Shown here: positions 1 through 8,769 of the stretch, piece after piece
Layout: each line of letters opens with the position of its first letter
Position numbering within the stretch: the first letter of the stretch is position 1
From: Nonomuraea sp. PA05
Lineage (GTDB): Bacteria; Actinomycetota; Actinomycetes; Streptosporangiales; Streptosporangiaceae
Assembly (NCBI RefSeq): GCF_008086045.1
Contig: NZ_VSEY01000002.1
Location: 310,001-374,000 of the forward strand
DNA: 64,000 nucleotides
Reading direction: 5' to 3'
Position numbers and translations under genes: made by a program
Notes under the pieces: generated by a model
Seen by the model: the letters and a program-made list of their open reading frames with translations, nothing else
Databases searched by the model: none
What the model was told of the DNA's origin: nothing

Positions 1-10
1 GAGCGGTCAA

Positions 11-1006
11 ATGAAACGCCCAACGATCCACGACGTCGCCGCCGCCGCGGGAGTCTCCCGCGGCACGGTCTCCCGCCTGCTCAACGGGGACAAGTACGTG
101 AGCCCGGCGGCGCGCGTGGCCATCGAGAGGGCCATCTCCGAGACCGGGTACGTCGTCAACCGCGCCGCCCGCAGCCTGGTCACGCAGCGTACGGGATCGG
201 TCGTCATGGTCCTGTCGGAGCCGCACGAGAAGCTGTTCGAGGACCCCAACTACAGCACCCTCATCCGCGTCGCCATCAGGATGCTCGCCGAGCGCGACCT
301 GTCGCTGGTCATGATGATGGCCGGCGACGAGGGCGACAGGGAGCGGGTGGTGCGCTACGTCCGCGGCGGCCACGCCGACGGGGTGCTGCTCGTCTCCACG
401 CACGCGGGCGACCCGCTGCTCGACGCGCTCGGCGGCGGCCCGCCCGCCGTCTCCTGCGGCGCCGTCATCGGGCGCGAGACCGTCATCCCGTACGCCGCCG
501 CCGACGACCGGCTCGGCGCCCGCCAGATGACCGAGTACTTCGTCGGCCTCGGCCGCCGCCGCATCGCCATGATCACCGGCCCGATGGACACGCCCGGCGG
601 CATCCAGCGCCTCGAAGGCTTCGCCGACGTCCTCGGCCGCAAGGCCACCAAACGGCTCATCGCGCACGGCGACTGGACGCAGGCCAGCGGCGAGCGGGCG
701 ATGACGGAGCTGCTGGAGCGCACCCCCGACATCGACGCCGTCTTCGTCGCCTCCGACCTCATGGCGGCCGGCGCCCTCGCGGCCCTGCGCGCGGCGGGGC
801 GGCGGGTGCCGGAGGACGTGGCGGTGGGGGGCTTCGACGACTCCTCCGTGGCCGTCTCCACCCACCCGCCGCTCACCACCATCCGCCAGCCGCTGGCCGA
901 GATGGCGCAGGAGACGCTGCGGCTGCTGCTGGCGCTCATCGACGGGGCGGGGCCCGTGGAGCCGGTGATACTGCCTACGGAGCTGGTGATCCGCTCCTCA
1001 GCCTGA
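11..1006 (+). CDS. LacI-family transcriptional regulator
   Basis: This is a 331-residue LacI-type DNA-binding repressor. The N-terminal helix-turn-helix (about residues 4-50) contains HDVAAAAGVSRGTVSRLL. A sugar-binding-protein-like effector domain follows and ends with the family's VGGFDDSS and TTIRQP segments. The length is normal. The ATG lies only ten bases from the window edge, so any regulated genes upstream cannot be seen. The next gene in the same direction is a methyltransferase with its own RBS and is not an obvious target. The effector is unknown. Confidence 0.93.
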   Translation: MKRPTIHDVAAAAGVSRGTVSRLLNGDKYVSPAARVAIERAISETGYVVNRAARSLVTQRTGSVVMVLSEPHEKLFEDPNYSTLIRVAIRMLAERDLSLVMMMAGDEGDRERVVRYVRGGHADGVLLVSTHAGDPLLDALGGGPPAVSCGAVIGRETVIPYAAADDRLGARQMTEYFVGLGRRRIAMITGPMDTPGGIQRLEGFADVLGRKATKRLIAHGDWTQASGERAMTELLERTPDIDAVFVASDLMAAGALAALRAAGRRVPEDVAVGGFDDSSVAVSTHPPLTTIRQPLAEMAQETLRLLLALIDGAGPVEPVILPTELVIRSSA

Positions 1007-1008
1007 CC

Positions 1009-1072
1009 CGCACCCGCACCCCGCACCCCGCACCCGGCACCCGGCACCCGGCACCCGGCACCCGGCACCCGG
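1009..1072. repeat. 7-bp tandem repeat (GCACCCG-type)
   Basis: About eight or nine imperfect copies of a GCACCCG/GCACCCC unit start just after the LacI stop codon. They form a C-rich tract with almost no G on the complementary purine pattern. No coding role is evident. The methyltransferase gene begins about 85 bases later. Confidence 0.8.
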
Positions 1073-1157
1073 CGGAGCAATTGCGCGACTCTCCCGAAAT
1101 TTCCACATACCCGCAGTAGTACGATCGCCTGAGTTTCCGCACCCGAAGGAGCCCAGA

Positions 1158-1988
1158 GTGGCCGAGAACGGGCAGGAGCGGGCACCCTACGGAGTCGACA
1201 CGACCAGGCCCAACGTCTCCCGCGTCTACGATTTCATGCTCGGCGGCAAGGACAACTACGAAGCCGACCGCCGAATGGCCCAGCGCGCCCTGGAGATCGC
1301 CCCGGACGCCCCCGAGGCCGCCCGCGCCAACCGCGAGTTCCTGAAGCGGGTGGTCAGGCACCTGGCCGCGGAGGCGGGCATCCGCCAGTTCCTGGACATC
1401 GGCTCGGGCCTGCCCACGCAGGGCAACGTGCACGAGATCGCCCAGTCGGCCGCCCCCGGCACCCGGGTCGTCTACGTCGACAACGACCCGATCGTCCTGG
1501 TGCACGGCCGCGCCCTGCTCGCCGTGGACGAGCACAGCACGGTCGTGGAGGCCGACCTGCGCGACCCGGACGGCATCATCGACCACCCGGAGGTGCGCCG
1601 GCTCATCGACTTCGACCGCCCGGTGGGCCTGCTGATGTTCGCCATCCTGCACCACCTGACCGACGACGAGCACCCGGCCGGCATCGCCGCCCGCATGGTG
1701 GACCGCCTGGCGCGGGGCAGCTACCTGGCGGTCTCCCACTTCCACAACCCGGGGCTGGCCTACCCGGAGGTGTCGAGGCAGGCGTTCGCGGCCGAGAAGA
1801 TCTTCAACGAGACGCTCGGGACGGGCCGCTGGCGCACCCGCGAAGAGATCATGACCTATTTCGACGGCCTGGACCTGCTGGAGCCCGGTCTGGTGCCGCT
1901 GCCGGAATGGCGTCCCGACTCCGGCGACCAGGCGGAGCCGGGCATCACGTACCACACGTTCGTGGGAGCGGTCGCCCGCAAGCCCTGA
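1158..1988 (+). CDS. DUF574-type SAM-dependent methyltransferase
   Basis: This 276-residue protein matches the actinomycete SAM-dependent methyltransferase family formerly called DUF574 (PF04672). Visible signs are the N-terminal TRPNVSRVYDFMLGGKDNYE signature, the SAM-binding loop FLDIGSGLPT (about residue 80), VVYVDNDPIV for the second strand and LMFAILHHL near residue 160. The GTG start at 1158 is supported by GAAGGAG about six bases upstream. Members are numerous in actinomycetes and their substrates are mostly unknown, so no pathway is assigned. It is monocistronic as far as can be seen. Confidence 0.92.
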   Translation: MAENGQERAPYGVDTTRPNVSRVYDFMLGGKDNYEADRRMAQRALEIAPDAPEAARANREFLKRVVRHLAAEAGIRQFLDIGSGLPTQGNVHEIAQSAAPGTRVVYVDNDPIVLVHGRALLAVDEHSTVVEADLRDPDGIIDHPEVRRLIDFDRPVGLLMFAILHHLTDDEHPAGIAARMVDRLARGSYLAVSHFHNPGLAYPEVSRQAFAAEKIFNETLGTGRWRTREEIMTYFDGLDLLEPGLVPLPEWRPDSGDQAEPGITYHTFVGAVARKP

Positions 1989-2151
1989 CTGCGGCCGAAA
2001 GATAATCGGGGTTTTAGCGCCGTCCGTTTACGGCCCATTTTCCTTATGAATGGCGATAACCACCGCGAGCGTCTGACGGCGCATGGCACGATGGGCGCGA
2101 TTCTCGGTCGGGGGATTTCCGGTGCGTGTTGCCTGCCATGGAGGCTCGCTC

Positions 2152-3711
2152 GTGAACGGGTCACTGCACGTCGATCAGAAAGCGCCGCGGCGCGTACGGC
2201 TCCGCCTGCGGCGGACGGGCCTGGCCGCGCTCGTGGCGGGCCTGCTGGCGGGAGGGCTCGCGATCATCGACCCGGCCGCGGCGCTGCCCGGCACGGGCAC
2301 GGCGGAGGAGAGCTTCTGGGCCGCCTCCGGCTCGCTGTCGCCGCGGCTGTCGAACGCCCGGCGCCCCGTGGAGCTGGGGATGCGCTTCACCGCCTCGCGG
2401 GCGGGCTCCGTGTCGGCCCTGCGCTTCTACAAGCACCCCAGAAGCTCGGACGGCCACACCGCAAGCCTCTGGGACGACCGGGGGAACCGCCTGGCGAAGG
2501 CGTCGTTCACCGTGGAGAGCAGCCAGGGCTGGCAGGAGGTGCGGCTGCCGAAGGCGGTCGCACTGTCGCCCGGCAGGACCTACACGGTGTCGTATTTCAG
2601 CGCGGACGGGCGTTACGCCGTCGTACCGGGTTACTTCACGCGGAATTCGCCGCGTACCGAATCGTTGCGGGCGCAGTCGCGCAACGGGGTGTACGTCTAC
2701 GATTCCAGTGCTTTTCCGAGGCGAGCGAGTGCGGGAAAGCACAACTATCTGGTCGACGTGGCCTTCCAACCGGCGACCACCTCACCCTCGCCCTCACCTA
2801 CTCCGACGGCGAGCCCGACGATCACGCCCACGCCGACGGTCACGCCGACTCCGTCCGTGACGCCCACCGTCACCCCGACGCCGTCCGTGACGCCCACGAT
2901 CACCCCGACGCCCTCGCCCACGGGCCGGGCCGGCTGTGACCTGCCCCGTCACCCGAACCCGTCCTGCACCGGCGTCCCGCCCGGCACCAGGCTCACGACC
3001 GTCAAGGGCAACGTCACCGCCGCCAAGCAGGGCCAGGTCATCGAGGGGCAGCACATCACCGGCGACCTCATCATCACGGCCGGCGACGTCGTCATCAGGA
3101 ACAGCCAGATCGACGGCCTGATCACGAACTGGGAGACGGGCGGCTCGTTCACCATCACCGACTCCACGGTGGGCCCGCCCAGCGGCTGCATCATCAACCA
3201 GGCCGTCGGCGAGAAGAACTTCAAGGCGGAGCGCATCAGCGTGCGCGGGTTCGACGACGGGTTCCGCATGTCGGGCAAGAACATCGTCGTCCGCGACTCG
3301 TACGTGAAACTGTGCGGCCCGCCGACCAGCCACTCCGACGGCATCCAGGCCTACTGCCCCGGAAAGATCGTCTGCAGCGGCCTGGTGTTCGACCACAACA
3401 CGATCGACCAGCGGCAGGCGCCTGAGCATTCCGACCCGATCAATCTGGTGGACAAGAACCTCAGCGCGGTGACCGTGTCCGACAATCTCGTGGCCGGCGG
3501 CAATTACAGCCTTCTCCTGAAATGGCATTCCGGCCCGAAGTGGAAGGTCTCAGGAAACAAGATCGTGCATGAGGCGTGGGACTTCGGCGCCGTCAGCTCC
3601 GAGGACACCTGCGAGAACATCGACTGGGGCCCCGGGAACGCCGTCGTCACCATCGACCACGACTACCGGATCACCAAGACCGTCCGGACGCTGACGCACT
3701 GCGTGGAGTGA
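2152..3711 (+). CDS. secreted DUF4082 / right-handed beta-helix protein
   Basis: The protein has about 519 residues. The GTG at 2152 is chosen because GGAGG lies seven bases upstream and a basic n-region followed by a hydrophobic stretch (LAALVAGLLAGGLAI) and an AAALPG cleavage-like site begins there. Residues about 48-205 resemble DUF4082 (SFWAASGSLSP, MRFTASRAGSVSALRFYK, YTVSYFSADGRYA). A Pro/Thr/Ser linker of repeated TPTPSVTPT units follows. The C-terminal 250 residues carry repeated ITGDLIITAGDVVIRNSQI-like rungs and paired cysteines, as in secreted parallel beta-helix proteins. It probably acts on or binds extracellular polysaccharide, but no catalytic set could be identified. Confidence 0.8.
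   Translation: MNGSLHVDQKAPRRVRLRLRRTGLAALVAGLLAGGLAIIDPAAALPGTGTAEESFWAASGSLSPRLSNARRPVELGMRFTASRAGSVSALRFYKHPRSSDGHTASLWDDRGNRLAKASFTVESSQGWQEVRLPKAVALSPGRTYTVSYFSADGRYAVVPGYFTRNSPRTESLRAQSRNGVYVYDSSAFPRRASAGKHNYLVDVAFQPATTSPSPSPTPTASPTITPTPTVTPTPSVTPTVTPTPSVTPTITPTPSPTGRAGCDLPRHPNPSCTGVPPGTRLTTVKGNVTAAKQGQVIEGQHITGDLIITAGDVVIRNSQIDGLITNWETGGSFTITDSTVGPPSGCIINQAVGEKNFKAERISVRGFDDGFRMSGKNIVVRDSYVKLCGPPTSHSDGIQAYCPGKIVCSGLVFDHNTIDQRQAPEHSDPINLVDKNLSAVTVSDNLVAGGNYSLLLKWHSGPKWKVSGNKIVHEAWDFGAVSSEDTCENIDWGPGNAVVTIDHDYRITKTVRTLTHCVE
2778..2925 (+). repeat. Pro/Thr-rich linker-coding repeat
   Basis: Short direct repeats built from ACGCCGACGGTCACGCCG-like units encode the TPTPSVTPTVTP linker between the DUF4082 and beta-helix domains. 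This is a coding low-complexity tract, not a mobile element. Confidence 0.75.
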
Positions 3712-3722
3712 GGAGGGGCGGC

Positions 3723-4115
3723 TCAGCCGTCCTTCGTCCCGGCGTAGACCCAGCGGCCGTCGAGGCGGACGAACCTGCTGTTCTCCTCCATCTCGCCCGC
3801 CTTGCCGCGCTCCACGTAGTGGGCGCGGAAGCGGACGGTGCCCTCGGTGTGCACGACGCTGCCCCCGGTGCTCTCCAGCACCTCCAGCCGCACCCATGTG
3901 ACCCGCTTGTCCAGGTCGAGCCGGGGCGGGCGGGCGGCGGGGTGCCAGGTGCGCAGCAGGTACGCCTCGTCGCCCACGCCGAACGCGCTGAACCGGGAGC
4001 GCATGAGCTGCTCGGCGGTGGCGGCGGCGGCCTCGCCGCGGTGGAAGCGGCCGCAGCAGTCCTGGTAGGGGGCGGGCAGGCCGCACAGGCAGGCACGAGG
4101 AGGCATGGGCTCCAT
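3723..4115 (-). CDS. YchJ-like (UPF0225) SEC-C-type protein
   Basis: This 130-residue protein has the YchJ/UPF0225 layout. A cysteine cluster near the N-terminus (ACLCGLPAPYQDCCGRFH) is SEC-C-like and probably binds metal. The conserved AEQLMRSRFSAFGVGDEAYLLRTWHP segment follows, and an NTF2-like half ends in FVRLDGRWVYAGT. ATG 4115 and ATG 4106 are both possible starts; a longer in-frame start at 4151 adds only unconserved residues. It faces the beta-helix gene tail to tail with 11 bases between. The function is unknown. Confidence 0.88.
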   Translation of the reverse strand: MEPMPPRACLCGLPAPYQDCCGRFHRGEAAAATAEQLMRSRFSAFGVGDEAYLLRTWHPAARPPRLDLDKRVTWVRLEVLESTGGSVVHTEGTVRFRAHYVERGKAGEMEENSRFVRLDGRWVYAGTKDG

Positions 4116-4142
4116 TCTGCCCTGCGCACGAGGGTGCGCCCG

Positions 4143-4215
4143 CCCCCTCAAGCCCGCCCCCTCAGCCCTGTCCCCTCAAGCCCGCCGCCTCAAGCCCGCC
4201 GCCTCAGGTCTGCCG
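4143..4215. repeat. short tandem repeat CCTCAAGCCCGCCG
   Basis: Four to five imperfect copies of a CCTCAAGCCCGCCG-like unit fill the gap between the sirtuin stop codon and the YchJ-like gene. No gene fits here. Confidence 0.7.
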
Positions 4216-4217
4216 CC

Positions 4218-5078
4218 TCAGCAGGCCGTGGCGAACTGGGCGGCGAGGTCGGTCAGCGTGGGTCCGAGCGGCGCGTCCAGGGTGAGCGTGGCGTCGGCGT
4301 CGCCGCCGGTGGGCCCCTGGTTGACGATGGCGATGGGGATGCCGAGCGAGGCGGCCTTCGTCACGAACCGCAGCCCCGACTTGATCGCCAGCGACGACCC
4401 GAGCACGAGCAGCGCCCGCGCCCCGCCCACGACGGCGAAGCACTCGTCCACGCGCGGCCTGGGCACGTTCTCGCCGAAGAACACCACGTCCGGTTTGAGC
4501 ACCCCGCCGCAGCCCGCGCAGCCGACCACCCGGAACCCGGCCACCTGCTCGTCGGTGAGCACGGCGTCGCCGTCGGGGTTGATCTGGCCGCCGGCGGCCT
4601 CCCAGGACGGGTTCGCCTCGCGCAGGCGGCGCTCCAGCTCGGCGCGGGGGGTGCGTTCCCTGCACGACAGGCAGACGACGCGGTCGAGGCCGCCGTGCAG
4701 CTCGATGACGCGCTGGGCGCCGGCCGCCTGGTGCAGGCCGTCCACGTTCTGGGTGACGATGCCGGCCAGCAGCCCGTGCCGCTCCAGCTCGGCGACGGCG
4801 CGGTGCCCGGCGTTGGGCCTGGCCGCGCCGATCTGCCGCCAGCCGACGTGGCTGCGCGCCCAGTACCGCTGCCGGGCCTCGGCGCTGCCGACGAAGCGCT
4901 GGTACGTCATCGGCTCGGCGCGCCTGGCCCGGCCCGTCGGGCCCCGGTAGTCGGGGATGCCCGACTCGGTGGACAGCCCGGCCCCGCTGAGCACGGCCAC
5001 CCTGCCGCGGGCGACCAGCTCTGCCAGCTCGGCCAGCCCCGTCACCTTCGTCGTGCGTGGCGTGGTGCTTGGTGTCAC
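4218..5078 (-). CDS. Sir2-family NAD-dependent protein deacylase
   Basis: This is a 286-residue sirtuin. The NAD-binding start VAVLSGAGLSTESGIPDYRG, TQNVDGLHQAAG with IELHG (catalytic His), a zinc site made of CLSC and CAGC, and VLGSSLAIKSG are all present. The GTG at 5078 is taken as the start because a GGAAGG stretch precedes it. It begins 14 bases after the stop of the ABC half-transporter upstream, so it probably belongs to the same transcript as the exporter pair and the LanB-like genes. NAD-dependent removal of acyl groups from lysine is family knowledge. A role in that operon is only suggested by position. Confidence 0.92.
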   Translation of the reverse strand: MTPSTTPRTTKVTGLAELAELVARGRVAVLSGAGLSTESGIPDYRGPTGRARRAEPMTYQRFVGSAEARQRYWARSHVGWRQIGAARPNAGHRAVAELERHGLLAGIVTQNVDGLHQAAGAQRVIELHGGLDRVVCLSCRERTPRAELERRLREANPSWEAAGGQINPDGDAVLTDEQVAGFRVVGCAGCGGVLKPDVVFFGENVPRPRVDECFAVVGGARALLVLGSSLAIKSGLRFVTKAASLGIPIAIVNQGPTGGDADATLTLDAPLGPTLTDLAAQFATAC

Positions 5079-5092
5079 CCTTCCATGGTGCC

Positions 5093-6871
5093 CTAAGCTC
5101 CGGTCTGCTCCTCCTGCGTGATCAGCTCGGCGATCAGCTCCGCGTGCCACAGCCGCCGCATCTCGGGGCAGCCGTCCAGCAGCTCGTCCAGCCGCCCGCG
5201 CCCGGCGACGCGGCCACGGTCGAGGACGATCACCTGGTCGGCGCGTTCGAGTGCGGCCTGCCGGTGGGAGACGACCAGCACGGTCTCCGGGCCGCGCCCC
5301 GCGATCCGCTCCCACAGGAGCCGCTCGGTCTCGACGTCCAGCGCGGAGGACAGGTCGTCCACCACCAGCAGGTCGGGTTCGCGGACGAGGGCGCGGGCGG
5401 CGGTGGCGCGCTGCACCTGCCCGCCGGACAGCCGCACCCCGCGCGGCCCGACGACCGTGCCGAGCCCGTCGGGCATCTCGGCCAGGTCCTGCTCGAACAC
5501 CGCCAGCTCCAGCGCCCGCCGGGCGTCGTCGTCGCTCGCGGGCCTGCCGAGCAGCAGGTTCTCCCGCAGGGACGCCGAGAACAGGCGGGGCACCTGGCCC
5601 GCGTACGCGGTACGGCCGGGGACGAGGAACGTGCCCGGGTCGGCGACCGGGGCGCCGTTCCACGCGATCGTGCCCTCGTCCAGCGGCAGGAGGCCGAGCA
5701 GGGCGCGTACCAGCGTGCTCTTGCCCGCCCCCACGGCCCCGGTGATCACGGTGAAGGAGCCGCGTTCGAGCCGCAGATCGACGCCGTGCAGCGCGCCGCG
5801 CACGGTCAGCCCGCGCGCTTCCAGCACTCGCAGCGGACCGGGGTGCGGGGGCGGCGGAGCGGCGGGCGGTGGGTCGTGGTGCAGCCAGACGTCGGCGCCC
5901 CGCGACAGGGTGCCGGCGTCCTCGTGCGGCGCCATCAGCGCGGTGAGCCGCTCCGTGGCGACCGCCGCCTGGGGCAGCCGGTAGAGGGTCGTGCCGATGG
6001 AGCGAGGCAGCGCGGTGAGCCAGCCGAGGTAGCTGGTGAACAGCGCCAGGTCCCCCACGGTGAAGTCGCCGCCGCGCATGGCGGGCGCGGCCAGCAGCAG
6101 CACCAGGCCGGTGCTCAGCTCGACGGTGGTGATGGTGGCGGCGTCCAGCAGGTCGGTGGCCATGCGGTCGCGGACGGCCGCGTCGCGCCGCCGCCGGTTG
6201 TGCTCGCGCAGCCGTTGCAGGGCCGCGAGCTCGGCGCCCGCGGTCTTGAGCGCGAGGACGCCGCCGAACACCTCGCCCACGTACGCCGTCACGGCCGCGC
6301 CGAGCCGCCTGGCCCGGCGGTGCAGCCTGGCCACGACCCGGTGCATCGACCTGCTCAGCACCCCGGCCGCGAGCATCGGCAGAACCAGCACCAGGGTGAT
6401 CAACGCATCGATCGAGGCCATGATCGGCAGGGCGACGGCCGCGAACAGCGTGGTTCCGACGAGGCTGACGCTCTCGTCGGTGAAGTCCACCGCGTCGGCC
6501 ACGTCGTCCCGCAGCCGGGCGACGCCCTCGCCCGAGGAGTGCGGCAGCCGCGCGGCGGCGGGGCCGCGCGCGGTCAGCACGGAGCGCAGCACGTTGGCGC
6601 GCAGCAGCGTCGCCGCCGCGTTCCACCAGTACACGCCGTACGTCCAGGCTACGACGATCACGACTCCGCGGACCAGCTCGACCCCGGCGAACGCGGCGCA
6701 CAACCACAGCGTGGCCTCCAGGGCGGCCGGCCGGTGCCCGCTGATCCGGTCGAAGACCTGCTGCAGGACGAGCCCGCCGGCCAGCGGGATCACGTGGACG
6801 GGCAGCCACAGCAGCGCCCCGATCAGGTACCTGCGCAGGTCGAACGTGGCCAGCCGGGTGGCCACCAGCAT
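5093..6871 (-). CDS. ABC exporter half-transporter (degenerate Walker B)
   Basis: The protein has 592 residues: a six-helix membrane domain (about residues 1-300) fused to an ATPase domain. Walker A is GAVGAGKST and the signature is LSGGQVQR. The Walker B is followed by Asp instead of the catalytic Glu (LLVVDDLSSALD). Together with the partner gene just upstream, which has the Glu but a degenerate signature, this fits a heterodimeric exporter with one consensus and one degenerate ATP site. ATG 6871 (or GTG 6874) begins 8 bases after the partner's stop codon. The likely role is export of the operon's peptide product, but other substrates are possible. Confidence 0.9.
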   Translation of the reverse strand: MLVATRLATFDLRRYLIGALLWLPVHVIPLAGGLVLQQVFDRISGHRPAALEATLWLCAAFAGVELVRGVVIVVAWTYGVYWWNAAATLLRANVLRSVLTARGPAAARLPHSSGEGVARLRDDVADAVDFTDESVSLVGTTLFAAVALPIMASIDALITLVLVLPMLAAGVLSRSMHRVVARLHRRARRLGAAVTAYVGEVFGGVLALKTAGAELAALQRLREHNRRRRDAAVRDRMATDLLDAATITTVELSTGLVLLLAAPAMRGGDFTVGDLALFTSYLGWLTALPRSIGTTLYRLPQAAVATERLTALMAPHEDAGTLSRGADVWLHHDPPPAAPPPPHPGPLRVLEARGLTVRGALHGVDLRLERGSFTVITGAVGAGKSTLVRALLGLLPLDEGTIAWNGAPVADPGTFLVPGRTAYAGQVPRLFSASLRENLLLGRPASDDDARRALELAVFEQDLAEMPDGLGTVVGPRGVRLSGGQVQRATAARALVREPDLLVVDDLSSALDVETERLLWERIAGRGPETVLVVSHRQAALERADQVIVLDRGRVAGRGRLDELLDGCPEMRRLWHAELIAELITQEEQTGA

Positions 6872-6879
6872 CACGGGCC

Positions 6880-8628
6880 TCACCGGCTCACCCCCGCCAG
6901 GTCGAGCAGCCGCCCGAACCTGCTGTCCGGGTCCGCGGCGAGCTCGTCGCGGCGGCCGTACTCGACGATCTTGCCGTGGTCGAGCACCGCGATCTTGTCC
7001 ACCCGGGACAGCGACGACAGGCGGTGCGCGATGATCACCGCGGTCCTGCCGTGGAGCAGGCGGCCGACGCTGTCCTCGATGCGGCGCTCGGTGGCCGGGT
7101 CGAGGCGGCTGGACGCCTCGTCGAGGACGACCAGCCCCGGGTCCGCGAGGAACGCCCGCGCGAACGCGATGAGCTGCGCCTGCCCCGCCGACACGCCGCG
7201 CAGCTCGGTGCCGAGCCCGTCGGGCAGCCCGGCCGCCCACTCGCCGAGGCCGACGCCGTGGAGCACCTCCATCAGCCGCTCGTCGCCGGGCGACGGCCTG
7301 AACAGCGTCAGGTTGTCGCGGACGCTGGCCGCGAAGAGCTGCACGTCCTGCGTGACCACGCCGATCCTGGTGCGCAGCGCGTGCGGGTCGGCCTCGCGCA
7401 GGTCCACGCCGCCCACCCGGACGGCGCCCTCCACGGGGTCGTGCAGCCGCAGCACCAGCCTGGCCAGCGTGGTCTTGCCGCTGCCCGTCCGCCCGACCAG
7501 GCCCAGCGTCTCGCCGGGCGCCAGCGTGACGTCGATCCCGGACAGCACCTGCTCGTCGTCGTCCGGGTAGCCGAACGCGACCCCTTCGACGCGCAGCCCG
7601 AGCGGCCCGGTGGCGGGCAGCGGGCGCGTGCCGGGGGTCAGCGCGGGCCGCTCCGCGAGCAGCGCCGCGATGCGGGCCAGCCCGGCCAGGGCCGCCTGGT
7701 ACTGCCTGATCTGGTCGATCAGCCGCTCGAACGGCGCCCGCACCATGAGCGTGTACTGGAAGAGCAGCACGGCGGTGCCGACCGTGAGCGTGCCCGCCTG
7801 CACCGTCCAGGCGGCCAGCCCCAGCATGATGGCCGTGCCCGCGGCGAACGCCACCGAGGTGCCGGCGAGCAGCGTGGTGCCGATGCGGGCGTCGCGCCGC
7901 TCGGCCTGGAACAAGGCGGCGGCGACCTGGTGGAAGCGGCGGACCGTGTGCTCGCCCGCGCCGTTGGCCCTGAGGTCCTCGGCGCCCGCCAGGCGCTCCT
8001 CCAGGGTGCCGAACAGCGTGGCGCTCGCGGCGCGGGAACGGGCCGCCGACGGCACGGCCAGCCGCTGGGCGCGCGCCATGCCGTACCCGATGAGCAGGCA
8101 GTACATCAGCAGCACCGCGCCGATGCGCCAGTCGACGGCGAACACCACGACGATCACGCCGGCCAGCAGCAGCACACTGGCCACCACGTCCAGCAGGAAC
8201 GCCACCACGAAGTCGGCGACCGCCACGACGTCGCCGTCCACCCGCTCGATCAGCTCGCCGGGCGTGTGGCGGCCGTGGAAGGCCAGGTCGAGGCCGAGCG
8301 CGTGGCCGGTCAGGCGCTCGCGCAGGCGGTTCGTGCCGTCCCAGGCCAGCCTGCTGGCCAGCCATGCCGTCACCATCCTGGCGGCCTGGCCCGCGACCGC
8401 GAGCCCCAGGTAGGCGAGGGCGACCAGCGTGAGGTGCCGGGTGCTCGCGCCGCCGATGGCGTCGTCCACGAACCGCCGGGTCACCTGCGGCGCGGCCAGC
8501 GGCAGCGCGGTCGCGGCGGCGATCGCGGCGGTCAGCGCCGCGCCGGCGCCCGGTCCTGGACGGAGCAGTCGTAGTACGGAGAGGTCAGAGGTCGATGCGG
8601 AAGAGGCCCCGGTATCGATCGAGCTCAA
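6880..8628 (-). CDS. ABC exporter half-transporter (partner)
   Basis: This is a 582-residue fused membrane/ATPase half-exporter. Six hydrophobic segments occupy residues about 20-300. Walker A is GRTGSGKTT and Walker B with the catalytic Glu is LVVLDEASSRLD. The signature is degenerate (VSAGQAQL). The only plausible start in frame is TTG 8628, which lies inside the 35-codon peptide gene (overlap 44 bases) and has no good RBS, so translation may be coupled to that peptide. The exact N-terminus is uncertain. It pairs with the next gene to make a heterodimeric exporter. Confidence 0.88.
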   Translation of the reverse strand: MSSIDTGASSASTSDLSVLRLLRPGPGAGAALTAAIAAATALPLAAPQVTRRFVDDAIGGASTRHLTLVALAYLGLAVAGQAARMVTAWLASRLAWDGTNRLRERLTGHALGLDLAFHGRHTPGELIERVDGDVVAVADFVVAFLLDVVASVLLLAGVIVVVFAVDWRIGAVLLMYCLLIGYGMARAQRLAVPSAARSRAASATLFGTLEERLAGAEDLRANGAGEHTVRRFHQVAAALFQAERRDARIGTTLLAGTSVAFAAGTAIMLGLAAWTVQAGTLTVGTAVLLFQYTLMVRAPFERLIDQIRQYQAALAGLARIAALLAERPALTPGTRPLPATGPLGLRVEGVAFGYPDDDEQVLSGIDVTLAPGETLGLVGRTGSGKTTLARLVLRLHDPVEGAVRVGGVDLREADPHALRTRIGVVTQDVQLFAASVRDNLTLFRPSPGDERLMEVLHGVGLGEWAAGLPDGLGTELRGVSAGQAQLIAFARAFLADPGLVVLDEASSRLDPATERRIEDSVGRLLHGRTAVIIAHRLSSLSRVDKIAVLDHGKIVEYGRRDELAADPDSRFGRLLDLAGVSR

Positions 8629-8692
8629 GAAGCGTCATGCCCTTTGCGTCGGAGGAGTCACTGAGCTGAGGGATCATGAACACTGCAGCCAT
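8585..8692 (-). CDS. 35-residue peptide, candidate RiPP precursor
   Basis: This small gene starts at ATG 8692 with a perfect AGGAGG at 8699-8704, six bases upstream, the best RBS in the operon. It encodes 35 residues, beginning MAAVFMIPQL, with a central SDSSDAKGMT (Ser11, Ser13, Ser14, Thr20) and ending YRGLFRIDL. It has no cysteine and no signal peptide. It lies 77 bases after the second LanB-like gene and overlaps the start of the ABC exporter gene. The position between LanB-family enzymes and an exporter suggests a substrate peptide. A leader peptide whose translation couples the exporter is the main alternative. I recognise no known precursor family. Confidence 0.6.
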   Translation of the reverse strand: MAAVFMIPQLSDSSDAKGMTLLELDRYRGLFRIDL

Positions 8693-8698
8693 CTCGGG

Positions 8699-8704
8699 CC
8701 TCCT
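8699..8704 (-). promoter_or_regulatory. strong ribosome binding site of the 35-aa peptide
   Basis: AGGAGG (reverse strand) is spaced six bases from ATG 8692. This site is the main argument that the short ORF is translated. Confidence 0.75.
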
Positions 8705-8769
8705 CACGGTGGTGGGCACGCTTCTCGTCCGGGAGTACACCAGGCCCCGGTCTCGCCCGGCAACCGAAT

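Noticed and set aside
5057-8574. Long plus-strand ORFs over the ABC exporter genes
   Set aside because: They are antisense shadows of high-GC genes, have arginine/proline/glutamine-rich translations with no recognisable domain, and lack RBSs.
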